The notes under the pieces are model-generated. The model was not told where the DNA came from and ran no database searches. It saw only the letters and a list, made by a program, of their open reading frames with translations. The position numbers and the translations under genes were made by a program. A stretch of 64,000 nt of DNA from Roseiarcus sp963775575 (GTDB lineage Bacteria; Pseudomonadota; Alphaproteobacteria; Rhizobiales; Beijerinckiaceae), in contig CAVZJG010000002.1 of the NCBI GenBank assembly GCA_963775575.1, positions 1,984,001 to 2,048,000 of the forward strand. The letters run 5' to 3'. Positions 40,971 through 49,945 of this stretch are shown piece by piece (position 1 is the stretch's first letter; each line of letters begins with the position of its first letter).

Positions 40971-42104
40971 TCAAGATGAACTCGCGACGCTCTCGCCGAC
41001 AAGGCGAGCGAGTCGTACAGGAACGGCATTGCCGAGTTGGCGCATGGTTTCCGACCATGAACCGTGAAAACAGAAATCATCGGGGAAGGTTTGGAGCCTG
41101 GCACTCTCCCTCACCGTGAAATATCGAACGCCTCCGTCGGCCTTGAGCAGCATGTTTTCGCCGCCGGGAACGCCGTGGACGCCCGCCTTGAGTGCCTTGG
41201 CCGGTTCGTCCAACGGGCTTCCCGTGTGGCCCGTGTAGGGACGCGCGCCGGGTTGGAAACGATGATTGAGAAACGTCGCCGCCAAGAGAGGCTGCCGTTC
41301 TGGGTCGGGCAGGTCATGGATCGCGTCGCGTACCGTGCGCCACGGCAACAGCGCCGGGCGCTCGCGTGGTTGACTGGAAGCCGGCGCACTTCTCTGGCGG
41401 CGCGGGACGCCATGGCGCTCCCAATAATCGCCGCGCGCCAAATCCCAAAACAACGATTGCTCGGAATGCGTCGGCAACGGGAAATGCCAGTTCACGCCAA
41501 GGTCGGCGCGAAATCCAACGAAGAACACCCGATGGCGGCGTTGAGGTATGCCGTAGTCGGCGGCGTTGACGACTTGCGTGACCAATCGATAGGTCAGCCC
41601 CGACCGTCCACCACCAATATGATGGCGCTCAAGCCGAGCAAGATGATCTGGCCATGATTCATCGGTGCCGGCCTCGATATCGGGATAGGTCAATTGGAGG
41701 CGGATATATTCAAAATAGTTCCGAAAGGAGCTGCGCGTCAGGCCGCGCACGTTTTCCAGGATAAACGCCGGGGGCCGCGCTTGCCGTACCGCGCGAATCG
41801 CCTCTGGAAACATGTCGCGCGGATCCAAATAGGCGCCGTGCCGGCCGCCGAGCGAGAATGGCTGACAGGGCGGGCCGCCGGAAAGGAGCTTGATCCGGTC
41901 CCTGTATTTTCCGAAATCGACCTCGCGAACGTCGCCGGCGAACAGATTCCAGCCTTCGACCCCCGCGATGCCGCGCGCCTGGTTTTCGCGGATCGTATCG
42001 CAGCAATAGCGATCGCGTTCGATGACCTTGACGGGATGGAAACCGGATTCGTGAAGCCCGATCCCAAGGCCGCCAGCGCCCGAGAATAGTTCGATCGATT
42101 TCAT
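40971..42104 (-). CDS. DNA (cytosine-5) methyltransferase of the R-M system
   Basis: A 377-residue C5 methylase with motifs in order. They are I (ELFSGAGGLGIGL, AdoMet), IV (LLSGGPPCQPFSLGG, catalytic Cys ~80), VI (AFILENVRGL), VIII (IPQRRHRVFFVG), a target-recognition region (~200-310), IX (VRESARLQTFPDDF) and X (MRQLGNAVPVRLA). It protects the host from the Eco29kI-like nuclease. Its start overlaps the vsr stop by 4 bp (ATGA). Confidence 0.95.
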   Translation of the reverse strand: MKSIELFSGAGGLGIGLHESGFHPVKVIERDRYCCDTIRENQARGIAGVEGWNLFAGDVREVDFGKYRDRIKLLSGGPPCQPFSLGGRHGAYLDPRDMFPEAIRAVRQARPPAFILENVRGLTRSSFRNYFEYIRLQLTYPDIEAGTDESWPDHLARLERHHIGGGRSGLTYRLVTQVVNAADYGIPQRRHRVFFVGFRADLGVNWHFPLPTHSEQSLFWDLARGDYWERHGVPRRQRSAPASSQPRERPALLPWRTVRDAIHDLPDPERQPLLAATFLNHRFQPGARPYTGHTGSPLDEPAKALKAGVHGVPGGENMLLKADGGVRYFTVRESARLQTFPDDFCFHGSWSETMRQLGNAVPVRLARLVGESVASSS

Positions 42105-42511
42105 CGGTGCCCCAGGTATGATTTCAGCTTGCGTTCCAACGCGGGCCTATCGCCAAGTTCGCATTCCCAAACAACAAGGCAATCCCAGCCGGCCGTCTTC
42201 AACGCGGCTTGGTTCCTTAAATCGCGTTCGCGATTTGCCTCAAGCTTCGGAATCCAAAAATCGAGGCGAGATTTTGGAAGCCGCGCGAGCTTGCAATTCT
42301 CGTGGCGATGCCAAAAACAGCCATGCACGAAAACCACTTTTCGGCGCATGGCAAAAACCAAATCCGGATGTCCTGGCAGGGTCCGCGCGTGAAGACGGTA
42401 GCGATATCCGAGCCGATGGATGGTGCTTCGCACAGCGAGTTCCGGACTCGTGTCCTTGGCGCGGACTCTAGACATGCGCTCGCTGCGTTCGACGGGCGTG
42501 AGGGTGTCCAT
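42101..42511 (-). CDS. vsr: Very-short-patch-repair endonuclease Vsr
   Basis: A 136-residue Vsr nuclease. It has ERSERMSRVRAKDTSPELAV (~8-27), GYRYRLHARTLPGHPDLVF (catalytic Asp ~49), KVVFVHGCFWHRHENCK (zinc-site Cys/His) and FWIPKLEANRERD. Vsr nicks T:G mismatches arising from deamination of 5-methylcytosine at sites made by the partner methylase. Coupled on both sides: TAATG with DUF6471 and ATGA with the methylase. Confidence 0.94.
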   Translation of the reverse strand: MDTLTPVERSERMSRVRAKDTSPELAVRSTIHRLGYRYRLHARTLPGHPDLVFAMRRKVVFVHGCFWHRHENCKLARLPKSRLDFWIPKLEANRERDLRNQAALKTAGWDCLVVWECELGDRPALERKLKSYLGHR

Positions 42512-42741
42512 TATCCGTCCCCAAGATGGATGGTCTTGCAGCCAATGGCCTCCATGCACTGCACAAAAAAGACGGCGGTGAAGCTTCCGCGTGAAATCTT
42601 GTTGGAAATGTTGCGGTCGGAGTCCTTGACGCCGATTGCCGCAAGCTTCCCGGCTAAATCGGCGTAGCTCAGATCGCGACGCTTCAGCTCGGCCTTGAGC
42701 AGGCCCTTGACGACAGACTCGCCAATCTCTCCGCCGAGCAA
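42511..42741 (-). CDS. DUF6471 small protein (HTH-like), first gene of the R-M cassette
   Basis: A 76-residue protein with LLKAELKRRDLSYADLAGKLA followed by DRNISNKISRGSFTAVFF, a helix-turn-helix-like pattern typical of DUF6471. No upstream in-frame ATG is available (stops at about 42783), so translation most likely starts at the TTG at 42741. It is translationally coupled to vsr (TAATG). Position at the head of an R-M operon, behind a palindrome, is where controller (C) proteins usually sit; a regulatory role is inferred. Confidence 0.75.
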   Translation of the reverse strand: MLGGEIGESVVKGLLKAELKRRDLSYADLAGKLAAIGVKDSDRNISNKISRGSFTAVFFVQCMEAIGCKTIHLGDG

Positions 42742-42770
42742 CCATTGGAATCGCCTGATTCGATGCGAGA

Positions 42771-42788
42771 ATCATCATACGTGATGAT
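42771..42788. promoter_or_regulatory. Palindrome upstream of the R-M cassette
   Basis: ATCATCA-TACG-TGATGAT, a perfect 7-bp-arm inverted repeat 30 bases upstream of the DUF6471 start. Suitable as a dimeric HTH operator (C-box-like). Regulator unproven. Confidence 0.5.
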
Positions 42789-42934
42789 ATCGGAGCTGTG
42801 AAGCTGAAATCGATACGCGGCCTTTCGCGATGTCGTGCGTCGCACTTGTTTCATGTTGTTGGCCTAGGCGTTCTCATTTCCTGTCAGCCAAGAGGACGCC
42901 GTGAAATGCCTGCGGCGGCTCTCGCGTGGCACCC

Positions 42935-44343
42935 TCACGCCGCGGCGGCGACGCGCTCCTGCGCGCCGCGGTAGCTCAACGCCTCCGCGAGGTGGACGCG
43001 GCTTACCGCGCCGCCGCCGTCGAGATCGGCGAGCGTCCGCGCCAGTTTGAGCACGCGATGATAGCCGCGCGCGGAGAGGCGCAGCCGTTCGGCGGCGTCG
43101 CGCAGCAGCGAAAGCGCCGCGGCCTCGGGCGCGGCGACCGCTTCGACCACGTTGGCCGGCGCCTCGGCGTTGCAGCCGACCCCTTCGAGCCCCAGCGCGC
43201 GATAGCGCGCGCTCTGGATTTCTCGCGCCGCGAGCACCCGCTCCGCGACTTCGGCCGACCCTTCCGCCGGCGCCGGCCGCAGCAGATCGGCGGCGCCGAC
43301 CGAGGGCACGTCAATCGTCAGGTCGAAGCGGTCGAGCAGAGGGCCGGACAGCCGGCTCTGGTACTGGGCGACGCAGCGCGCGTTGGGGGCGCGATGGCAG
43401 GCGTAGCCGGGTTCGTCCGCCTGGCCGCAGCGGCAGGGATTCATCGCCGCCACGAGTTGGAAACGCGCGGGGTAGACGATGCGGTGATTGGCGCGCGCGA
43501 TCGCGACTTCGCCCAATTCGATCGGCTGGCGCAGGCTGTCGAGCGTCTGCGGCTGGAATTCCGGCAGTTCGTCGAGAAACAGCACGCCGCGATGGGCGAG
43601 CGAAATCTCGCCGGGCTTGGCGTGAACGCCGCCGCCGACCAGCGCCGCCATCGACGCCGAATGATGGGGCGCGCGGAACGGCCGCCGGTCGGTCAAGGCG
43701 CCGCCGGCGAGCGCGCCGGCGACCGAATGGACCATCGACACTTCCAACAGTTCGCGCGGGCTGAGCGGCGGCAGGATCGAGGGCAGGCGCTGCGCCAGCA
43801 TCGATTTGCCGGCGCGGGCCGGCTCAACACCTGCGTTCCCTTGAAATGATTGGCGAGCTGGATGAGCGAACGCGGCGCCAGAATGTCGAGATCGGCGGAA
43901 GCCCACGCCGCCTCCGGGCCGCACGCGGCGGGACAAATCAGCCCGAGGCCGCGCGCGTTGGCGGCGATCGCCGCCGGCAGCACGCCCGCCACCGCGCTCA
44001 CCGTCCCGTCGAGCGCCAGTTCGCCGATGACGGCGTAGCCGTCCAGCGCGTCGGCGGGAATCGCGCCGATCGCCGCCATGACCCCGAGCGCGATCGGCAG
44101 ATCGTAGTGACTGCCCTCCTTGGGCAGGTCGGCGGGCGCGAGGTTGACGGTGATGCGCCTGGCCGGCAGCGCCAGGCCCGAGGCGATCAGCGCCGCGCGC
44201 ACCCGCTCGCGCGATTCGGCGACCGCCTTGTCGCCGAGGCCGACGATCATGAACACGACGGCGCCGCTGGCGACCTGCACCTGAACGTCGACCGCGCGGG
44301 CTTCGACCCCCTCGAACGCCACCGTCGCAACGCGCGCAACCAT
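42935..44343 (-). pseudogene. comM: comM / YifB Mg-chelatase-like helicase, internally deleted
   Basis: The N-terminus (MVARVATVAFEGVEARAVDV ... GTQVLSRPAP) and the C-terminal two-thirds (GKSMLAQRLPSILPPLSPRE, FLDELPEFQPQTLDSLRQP, NPCRCG, LSGPLLDRFDL) are both clear. They lie in different frames, joined at ~43815. About 120 bases are missing compared with the usual ~510-residue protein, removing the segment that holds the start of Walker A (GPPGA). An ATPase without its P-loop cannot work. ComM is a hexameric branch-migration helicase in natural transformation and a known integration site of genomic islands. Confidence 0.88.
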
Positions 44344-44578
44344 TCTCGCCCCCGCCCGCCTCGAGCCCCGCCGCCCGGCGCCCCTCGCCGCGCGCCGTCG
44401 GAACGGAACATTTGCAGAACATTACGCCTCTGGCAAGGGGGATTCGGCGCCGCGGCGTTATTTTTGTGCGCCGGCCTCGCCGCTCCGGTCAATCCTTCGC
44501 CGCGGCGAGGATCGGCCCGGCGCCGGACGCCTGAACCAAGACGGCGTCGAGCTATAACATTGCTATAATGGTGACACG

Positions 44579-44630
44579 CACCTATTTCCCTATTTGTCTT
44601 CCAGGCGTTATATAAAGGGGGCAATAGGTG
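44579..44630. repeat. Short stem with CACCTATT arms ending at IS3 copy C
   Basis: CACCTATTTCCC (44579-44590) and, minus strand, CACCTATTGCCC (44619-44630) form an inverted repeat that ends exactly where IS3 copy C begins. The same AATAGGTG adjoins the IS3 remnant at 378. A TGCTATAAT extended -10-like motif lies just before it (44561-44569). Confidence 0.5.
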
Positions 44631-44691
44631 TGGAGTGGACCCCGAAGTTGAGACACGGGTAAAAGGGTGACATGGCTTCCGAGGAGGAACC

Positions 44692-45129
44692 ATGTCGGAA
44701 CCGGGCAAGAGTCCGCGGCAGTTTTCGGAGGCGTTCAAGGAAGCCGCGGTGCGGCGGCTGGAAGCTGGCGAGAAGATTGCCGCGGTGGCCGCGGCGATTG
44801 GGGTCAAGCGGAAGCTTTTGTATCAGTGGCGCAACGCTTGGCGGGCGATGGGGTCGGCCGGGTTCAACCGCAAACGCGGGCGGAAGCCGGGCTGGAAGGC
44901 CGCCGAAGCCTGCGCGGCGGTCGCTCCGTCGTCCTCTCCGGACGCCGTCGCGCCCGCTGCGCAGGCTTCGCAGGAGCTGAGGAAAGCGCAGGCCCGCATT
45001 GCCGAACTGGAACGGCTGATCGGGCGTCAGCAGGCGGATCTGCATTTTTTTCGCGAAGCCTTGCGGCTCTGGGGCGCGACGCCCCCGAACGGCGGCGCGC
45101 CCATCTCTACGCGGTCGTCGAAAAAATGA
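44692..45129 (+). CDS. IS3-family transposase OrfA, copy C
   Basis: A 145-residue OrfA with the same predicted protein as copies A and B (HTH plus coiled coil). It ends in the A6 run overlapping orfB. Confidence 0.93.
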   Translation: MSEPGKSPRQFSEAFKEAAVRRLEAGEKIAAVAAAIGVKRKLLYQWRNAWRAMGSAGFNRKRGRKPGWKAAEACAAVAPSSSPDAVAPAAQASQELRKAQARIAELERLIGRQQADLHFFREALRLWGATPPNGGAPISTRSSKK

Positions 45130-46025
45130 CCGCCGACGAGTCGCAAGGCTTTCTCGAAGACGACGCCAACGTCCGGCGCCTGTGCGCCCTCGGGGACGTG
45201 TCGCGCGCGGGCTACTACCGCCATTTCGGCCCGCACGCTCCCGCCCGCGCGGACGCCGATCTGCGCGATCTCATCCAACGCGAAGCGCTCGCTCATCGCC
45301 ATTACGGCTATCGTCGCGTCACGCAGGCGCTGCGCCGGCAAGGCCTGATCGTCAACGCCAAGCGGGTGCTCAGGCTGATGCGCGAAGACAACCTGCTCAG
45401 CCTGCGCGCCAAGCCCTTCGTCCCGCGCACGAGCGACAGCCGGCATGGCTTCGCGATCCGGCCAAACCTCGCCCGCGCGCTGCGTCCCAGCGGCCTCGAC
45501 CAGCTCTGGGTCGCCGACATCACCTACATCAGGCTGGCCGAGGACTTCGTCTATCTGGCCGTCGTCATCGACGCGTTCTCGCGCAAAGTGGTGGGCTGGG
45601 CGCTCGCCGGCCATCTCGAGGCTTCGCTCGCCCTTGAGGCGCTTGATCAGGCGCTCGCGGCGCGCCAGCCCCAGCCCGAAAGTCTCATCCACCACTCCGA
45701 CCGCGGCGTGCAGTATGCGTGTTCCGACTATGTCGAACGGCTGGAGGCGCGCAAAATCGTCATCAGCATGAGCCGGCCCGGCAACCCTTACGACAACGCC
45801 AAGGCCGAGAGCTTCATGAAGACGCTGAAAGCCGAGGAGGTGAACGGCAAGGCCTACGCCAACATCGACGACGCCCGTCGGCAGATCGGCGCCTTCATCG
45901 AGACCATCTACAATCGTCAGCGCCTGCACTCGGCGCTGGGCTACAAACCGCCGGTCGAGTTCGAAGCCGAACTGCGGCCGGTCACGCCAACGCTGAACCA
46001 GGACGAAGCCCTGTCACTCAATTAG
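45126..46025 (+). CDS. IS3-family transposase OrfB, copy C
   Basis: A 299-residue rve-type OrfB, DDE triad intact, same protein as copy A (RPVTPTLN near the end). The ATG overlaps the orfA stop. Confidence 0.93.
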   Translation: MTADESQGFLEDDANVRRLCALGDVSRAGYYRHFGPHAPARADADLRDLIQREALAHRHYGYRRVTQALRRQGLIVNAKRVLRLMREDNLLSLRAKPFVPRTSDSRHGFAIRPNLARALRPSGLDQLWVADITYIRLAEDFVYLAVVIDAFSRKVVGWALAGHLEASLALEALDQALAARQPQPESLIHHSDRGVQYACSDYVERLEARKIVISMSRPGNPYDNAKAESFMKTLKAEEVNGKAYANIDDARRQIGAFIETIYNRQRLHSALGYKPPVEFEAELRPVTPTLNQDEALSLN

Positions 46026-46052
46026 CGTGTCTCACCAGAGGGGTGCAGTCCA

Positions 46053-46140
46053 CAGCACTGTCACCGTAATCCGTAATCCGTAATCTGTAATCTCTAATCC
46101 GTAATCGTAATCGCGTAAGCGTAATTCTGTCACCGTAATT
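46053..46140. repeat. Reiterated CCGTAAT tract beside IS3 copy C
   Basis: After CAGCACTGTCACCGTAAT, the unit CCGTAAT is repeated with variations and closes with CTGTCACCGTAATTCGG at 46126. It is an inverted-orientation counterpart of the GGAATTACG tracts elsewhere. From 46141 to 46328 I see no gene. Confidence 0.65.
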
Positions 46141-46328
46141 CGGCGGACGACGCCCCGCCGCCGCTCGCGCTGGCGGCGCCGCGCGGGACCGAAAACGGCG
46201 CCCAAGCGCTTGAAATTTCCTAGGGCGAGACACGGATGCGCTTTTCGCGGTCCGTCGCCGGCGGCGGGGCTCGCTCGCTCGCCTTGACGGCGCGCTTGAC
46301 GATCCCGCCGCGCCTTCCGCCCCCGTCG

Positions 46329-47171
46329 TCACCCCTCGGGCTGATGCCCGCCGCTCAGCGGCACGAAGGGGATGACCTTGCCGCCGAAAATGTCGGAGCG
46401 CGTCACCTGGTACTGGCCGTCGGCGCCGAGCGTCTTCGTCACCTTGAGGATGTGCTGCGCGCCGGGCGGCCCGACGGGGATGACCATGATCCCGCCGGGC
46501 GTCAACTGCTGCAGCAGCGGCGGCGGGATATGGTCGATGCCGCAGGTGACGATGATCTTGTCGAACGGCGCCGCGGCCGGCAAGCCGTAATAGCCGTCGC
46601 CGGCGCTGGCCGAGATCGCCGCGTATTCGCGATAGCCGTTGGCGATCAGCCGGCCGTAGACGCCGCGGGTGCGCGCCGCGAGTTCGGGGATGATCTCGAT
46701 CGACCACAGGTGGTCGCTGAGGTAGCTCAGCAACGCCGACTGGTAGCCGGAGCCGGTGCCGACTTCGAGGATCTTGTCGCTGGGGCGAACGCCGAGCGCG
46801 CTGGTCATGCGCCCCATCGTCCCCGGCGGGGTGATGGTGACGCCGAAGCCGATGTCGAGATAGTGCCCGACGTAGGCGCGCTCGCGATCCTCCGGCAGCA
46901 CGAACTCCTCGCGCGGCGTCATCAGGAAGGCGCGCTTCTCCGCGGGCGTCCACAGATCGTTGAAGGAGAGCAGCACCTGATAGCGGTCGAAGCGCTCGCC
47001 GAGGCGCGCAGCGTTCTCGCCGCGGTTCGCCGCCATCCAGGCGACGAAGTCGGCGCGCCGCGCCATCGGCGGCCAGAGGTCGGGCTGGAACGGCGCCGGC
47101 GGGCCGGCCCAGGCGGGAACGGCGGCGGCGAGGCTCGCCGTCGCGCCAATGAGAAAATCGCGTCTGTGCAT
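46329..47171 (-). CDS. Exported protein-L-isoaspartate O-methyltransferase
   Basis: A 280-residue PCMT-family enzyme. The AdoMet motif is ILEVGTGSGYQSALLSYL (~135), with VTITPPGTMGRMTSALGV upstream and IVTCGIDHIPPPLLQQL downstream. It repairs isoaspartyl residues by carboxyl methylation. Unlike the usual cytoplasmic enzyme it starts MHRRDFLIGATASLAAAVPA, a twin-arginine-like signal followed by AWA, so it is probably periplasmic. An ~60-residue extra N-terminal helical region precedes the catalytic domain. The start at 47171 is preceded by GGAGGGGG. Confidence 0.87.
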   Translation of the reverse strand: MHRRDFLIGATASLAAAVPAWAGPPAPFQPDLWPPMARRADFVAWMAANRGENAARLGERFDRYQVLLSFNDLWTPAEKRAFLMTPREEFVLPEDRERAYVGHYLDIGFGVTITPPGTMGRMTSALGVRPSDKILEVGTGSGYQSALLSYLSDHLWSIEIIPELAARTRGVYGRLIANGYREYAAISASAGDGYYGLPAAAPFDKIIVTCGIDHIPPPLLQQLTPGGIMVIPVGPPGAQHILKVTKTLGADGQYQVTRSDIFGGKVIPFVPLSGGHQPEG

Positions 47172-47324
47172 GACGGCCCCCTCCGCGCCGCCTTGCGCGC
47201 GCAACTCGCGCGCGCGGGCGCTCATTCGCCGCAGCGGCTTCCCCTGATGTACGGCGCGGGCCAAGGCGAGTCCAGCCGTCGACCGAGGCCGCATTCCCAA
47301 GGGCTCCGCGTTCGGGCGGCGTCG

Positions 47325-48194
47325 CTAGCGAGCGAGCTTCGTCGCCAGAAAATCGCCGAGCTCCGCCTTGGCGCGCTCGGTGGCGTCGCGATCGTAGCGC
47401 AGCGACATGCCATAAATTCGCAAGCCCTCGGCGAACTCGGGATTGTCGAATCCGTGCGCGGCGCCGGGGTAGACGACGAGCCTCACGTCGGCGCCGCCGG
47501 CGGGCTGCGCCTCGGCGAGGCGGCGGCAATCGGCCGCCGGCGTGACGTCGTCCAATTCGCCGACGAGGATCAGAGTGGGGATAGTCAACCTCGCTTTGTC
47601 CAGGTTTTCGCATGGCGGGTAGAACGCCGCCGCGACCTTGAATCTCGCCCCGTCGGGGAGGGCGAAAGCGGCGGCGAAGCGGGACGAGGCGATCTTCAGC
47701 GCCGTGTCGGCGCCTTGCGAGTAACCGACGACGCCAACTCTTCTTCCGTCGACAAAAGAGCGCCGGGAGAGGAACGCCAAGGCGCCGTAGGCGTCGGGGA
47801 GCGCTTCGGCGAAATCGACGGCGCAGGTTTCCTCGAGGCCCCGCGCCGCGAAATCGTCGACGAACAGCGCGACATAGCCTTGGCGCGCCAGGGCGTCGGC
47901 GATCGCCTGTCGGTTCGCGGGCAGGCCGAGGCAGGAGTGCAGCAGCACGACCGCGGGAAAAGGACCGGGTCCGTTCGGCTTGGTCAGGTAGCCCCGAACG
48001 GGCGCGCCGCGCCCGCCCTCGGCGTTTCTGTCGCCGGCGCGGGCGGAATGCTCTTCGATGGGATGGAGGCGCGGAGCCGCGGCGTCGAACTTCACCAGCT
48101 CCTCGGCCGCCGCGGGCGAGGGCCGCATCGAGGCGAGCCCCGCCAGCGCCGCGACGACCAGACATCGGCAAGCCAAAGCGCTGAGCGCGGTCAT
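47325..48194 (-). CDS. Exported dienelactone hydrolase family protein
   Basis: A 289-residue alpha/beta hydrolase with a cleavable signal (ACRCLVVAALAGLASM ... AAAEE). Catalytic elements are the nucleophile elbow GVVGYSQGADTAL (Ser in place of the Cys of classical dienelactone hydrolase), Asp in GELDDVTPAADC, and His in YPGAAHGFDNPEF. VLLHSCLGLPANRQ forms the oxyanion side. The substrate is unknown; likely a periplasmic esterase. ATG 48194 has AGGAGG at good distance. Confidence 0.85.
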   Translation of the reverse strand: MTALSALACRCLVVAALAGLASMRPSPAAAEELVKFDAAAPRLHPIEEHSARAGDRNAEGGRGAPVRGYLTKPNGPGPFPAVVLLHSCLGLPANRQAIADALARQGYVALFVDDFAARGLEETCAVDFAEALPDAYGALAFLSRRSFVDGRRVGVVGYSQGADTALKIASSRFAAAFALPDGARFKVAAAFYPPCENLDKARLTIPTLILVGELDDVTPAADCRRLAEAQPAGGADVRLVVYPGAAHGFDNPEFAEGLRIYGMSLRYDRDATERAKAELGDFLATKLAR

Positions 48195-48392
48195 CGACGC
48201 CAATCCTCCTCAAAGGGCGTTCGCGCGCCCTTTATCGCCTATAGCAAAGGCTTCGTCGACGCGGCAACGCCGTCGCCTCGCGAGAACGCCGCCGGCCGCC
48301 GCTCCTGGGATCGCCTGAAAATCGGCGTTCGCCTTGCCTTCGCCCGCCGCCCGGCGATATCGAGGGGAGGGACGGGCTGGGAATCGAGCGCC

Positions 48393-49928
48393 ATGAGCGG
48401 ATGCGTCCTCGTCGTCGATCAGGGCACCACCTCCACCCGCGCCGTCGTGTTCGGCCCGGGCGGCGAGCCCGTGGGGCTGGCGCAGCAGGAATTCCCGCAG
48501 ATCTATCCGCACCCCGGCTGGATCGAGCACGATCCCGAGGACCTCTGGCGCACGACGCTGGCGACGGCGCGCGAGGCGATCGCGCGGGCGGGCGTCGCCG
48601 TCGGAAAAATCGCCGGCGTCGGGATAGCCAACCAGCGCGAGACGGCGCTGGTGTGGGAGCGCAAGACGGGCGCGCCGATCTACAACGCCATCGTCTGGCA
48701 GGACCGCCGCACCGCCGAGCGTTGCGCCGAACTCGCCGCCGAGGGCCATGGGCCCTTGGTGAGGGAGCGGACCGGCCTGGTTCTCGACCCCTATTTCTCC
48801 GCCGCCAAGATCGCCTGGATTCTCGATTCCGTCCCGGGCGCGCGCGATCGGGCGGAAAGAGGCGAACTGGCGTTCGGCACCGTCGACTCCTATCTGCTGT
48901 GGCGCCTAACCGAAGGCGCCGTCCACGCCACCGACTTCACCAACGCGGCGCGCACCTCGCTCTTCGACATTCGCGCGGGGCGATGGGACGACGAGCTGCT
49001 GGCGCTGTTCCGCGTCCCGCGCGCCGTGCTGCCGGAAGTTCGCGAGACCGCCGCCGATTTCGGCGTCTTGGCGCCCGGCTGGCTCGGCGCCCGCTTGCCG
49101 GTGCTGGCGATGGCCGGCGATCAACAGTCGGCGCTGATCGGGCAGGCCTGCCTGCGGCCGGGCATGGTCAAGGCGACCTATGGCACCGGCGGCTTCATTC
49201 TCTTGAACACCGGCGAAACGCCGGTCCGCTCCAGCCACGGCATGTTGACCACCATCGCCTATCAGTGGGGCGGCGTGCGCCGCTATGCGCTGGAGGGGTC
49301 GATTTTTTCCGCCGGCGCGACGGTGCAATGGCTGCGCGACGGGCTCGGCGTCATTTCTCATTCGGCCGAAGCCAGCGCCCTCGCCGCCGAGGCCGATCCG
49401 GAGCAGCCGGTCTATCTCGTTCCCGCCTTCGCCGGGCTCGGCGCGCCCCATTGGCGCAGCGACGCGCGCGGCGTCGTGGTCGGCCTGACACGCGGGGCCA
49501 CGCGGCGGGAATTGGCGCGCGCGGCGCTGGAGAGCGTCGGCTACCAGACCGGCGACCTGCTCGCGGCGATGCGGGAGGACGCCTTCGCGGCTTCGGGCCA
49601 GCAATTCGATCCCATCGTTCGCGTCGACGGCGGCATGGCGGCGAGCGATTGGACGATGCAGTTCCTGAGCGACATTCTCGACGCGCCGGTCGATCGGCCG
49701 GCGGTCACCGAGACCACGGCGCTCGGCGTCGCGTTCCTCGCGGGATGGCGGGCCGGCGTCTATCCCGGCCCCGAGGCGTTCGCCGGCCATTGGCGGCTCG
49801 ATCGCCGCTTCTCTCCCGCCATGGACGCTGGGACCCGCGCCGCCCGCTGGGCCGGATGGCGCGACGCGCTGGCGCGCGCGCTGCTCGAGCCCGCCCCGCG
49901 CCCCGCCGCCGGCTCCGTTGGGCGCTGA
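48393..49928 (+). CDS. glpK: Glycerol kinase
   Basis: A 511-residue FGGY kinase. The N-terminal phosphate loop is VVDQGTTSTRAVVF (~7). Substrate motifs are HPGWIEHDPEDLW and NQRETALVWERKTG (Arg-Glu contacting glycerol), plus DFTNAARTSLFDI and AGDQQSALIGQACL. The ATP site is YGTGGFILLNTG, and the second FGGY signature lies around FAGLGAPHWRSDARGVVVGL. It converts glycerol to glycerol-3-phosphate. No glpF or glpD nearby; monocistronic, between convergent genes. Confidence 0.94.
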   Translation: MSGCVLVVDQGTTSTRAVVFGPGGEPVGLAQQEFPQIYPHPGWIEHDPEDLWRTTLATAREAIARAGVAVGKIAGVGIANQRETALVWERKTGAPIYNAIVWQDRRTAERCAELAAEGHGPLVRERTGLVLDPYFSAAKIAWILDSVPGARDRAERGELAFGTVDSYLLWRLTEGAVHATDFTNAARTSLFDIRAGRWDDELLALFRVPRAVLPEVRETAADFGVLAPGWLGARLPVLAMAGDQQSALIGQACLRPGMVKATYGTGGFILLNTGETPVRSSHGMLTTIAYQWGGVRRYALEGSIFSAGATVQWLRDGLGVISHSAEASALAAEADPEQPVYLVPAFAGLGAPHWRSDARGVVVGLTRGATRRELARAALESVGYQTGDLLAAMREDAFAASGQQFDPIVRVDGGMAASDWTMQFLSDILDAPVDRPAVTETTALGVAFLAGWRAGVYPGPEAFAGHWRLDRRFSPAMDAGTRAARWAGWRDALARALLEPAPRPAAGSVGR

Positions 49929-49945
49929 GCCGCGCGCGGCGGGCA

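Larger units (their letters stand above)
44631..46052 (+). mobile_element. IS3-family insertion sequence, copy C
   Basis: A 1,422-bp copy with TGGAGTGGACCCC and TGGACTGCACCCC ends. Flanks are AATAGGTG (left) and CAGCACTGTCACCGTAATCC (right); no target duplication. The right flank is the same as the orfB-side flank of copy A for 20 bases. Confidence 0.92.

Noticed and set aside
46236..49928. A 1,230-codon open frame on the plus strand through the PCMT, hydrolase and glpK region
   Set aside because: Only the part from 48393 is real (GlpK). The upstream stretch is the antisense of two well supported genes and has arginine/alanine-rich, featureless sequence, as GC-rich genomes produce.
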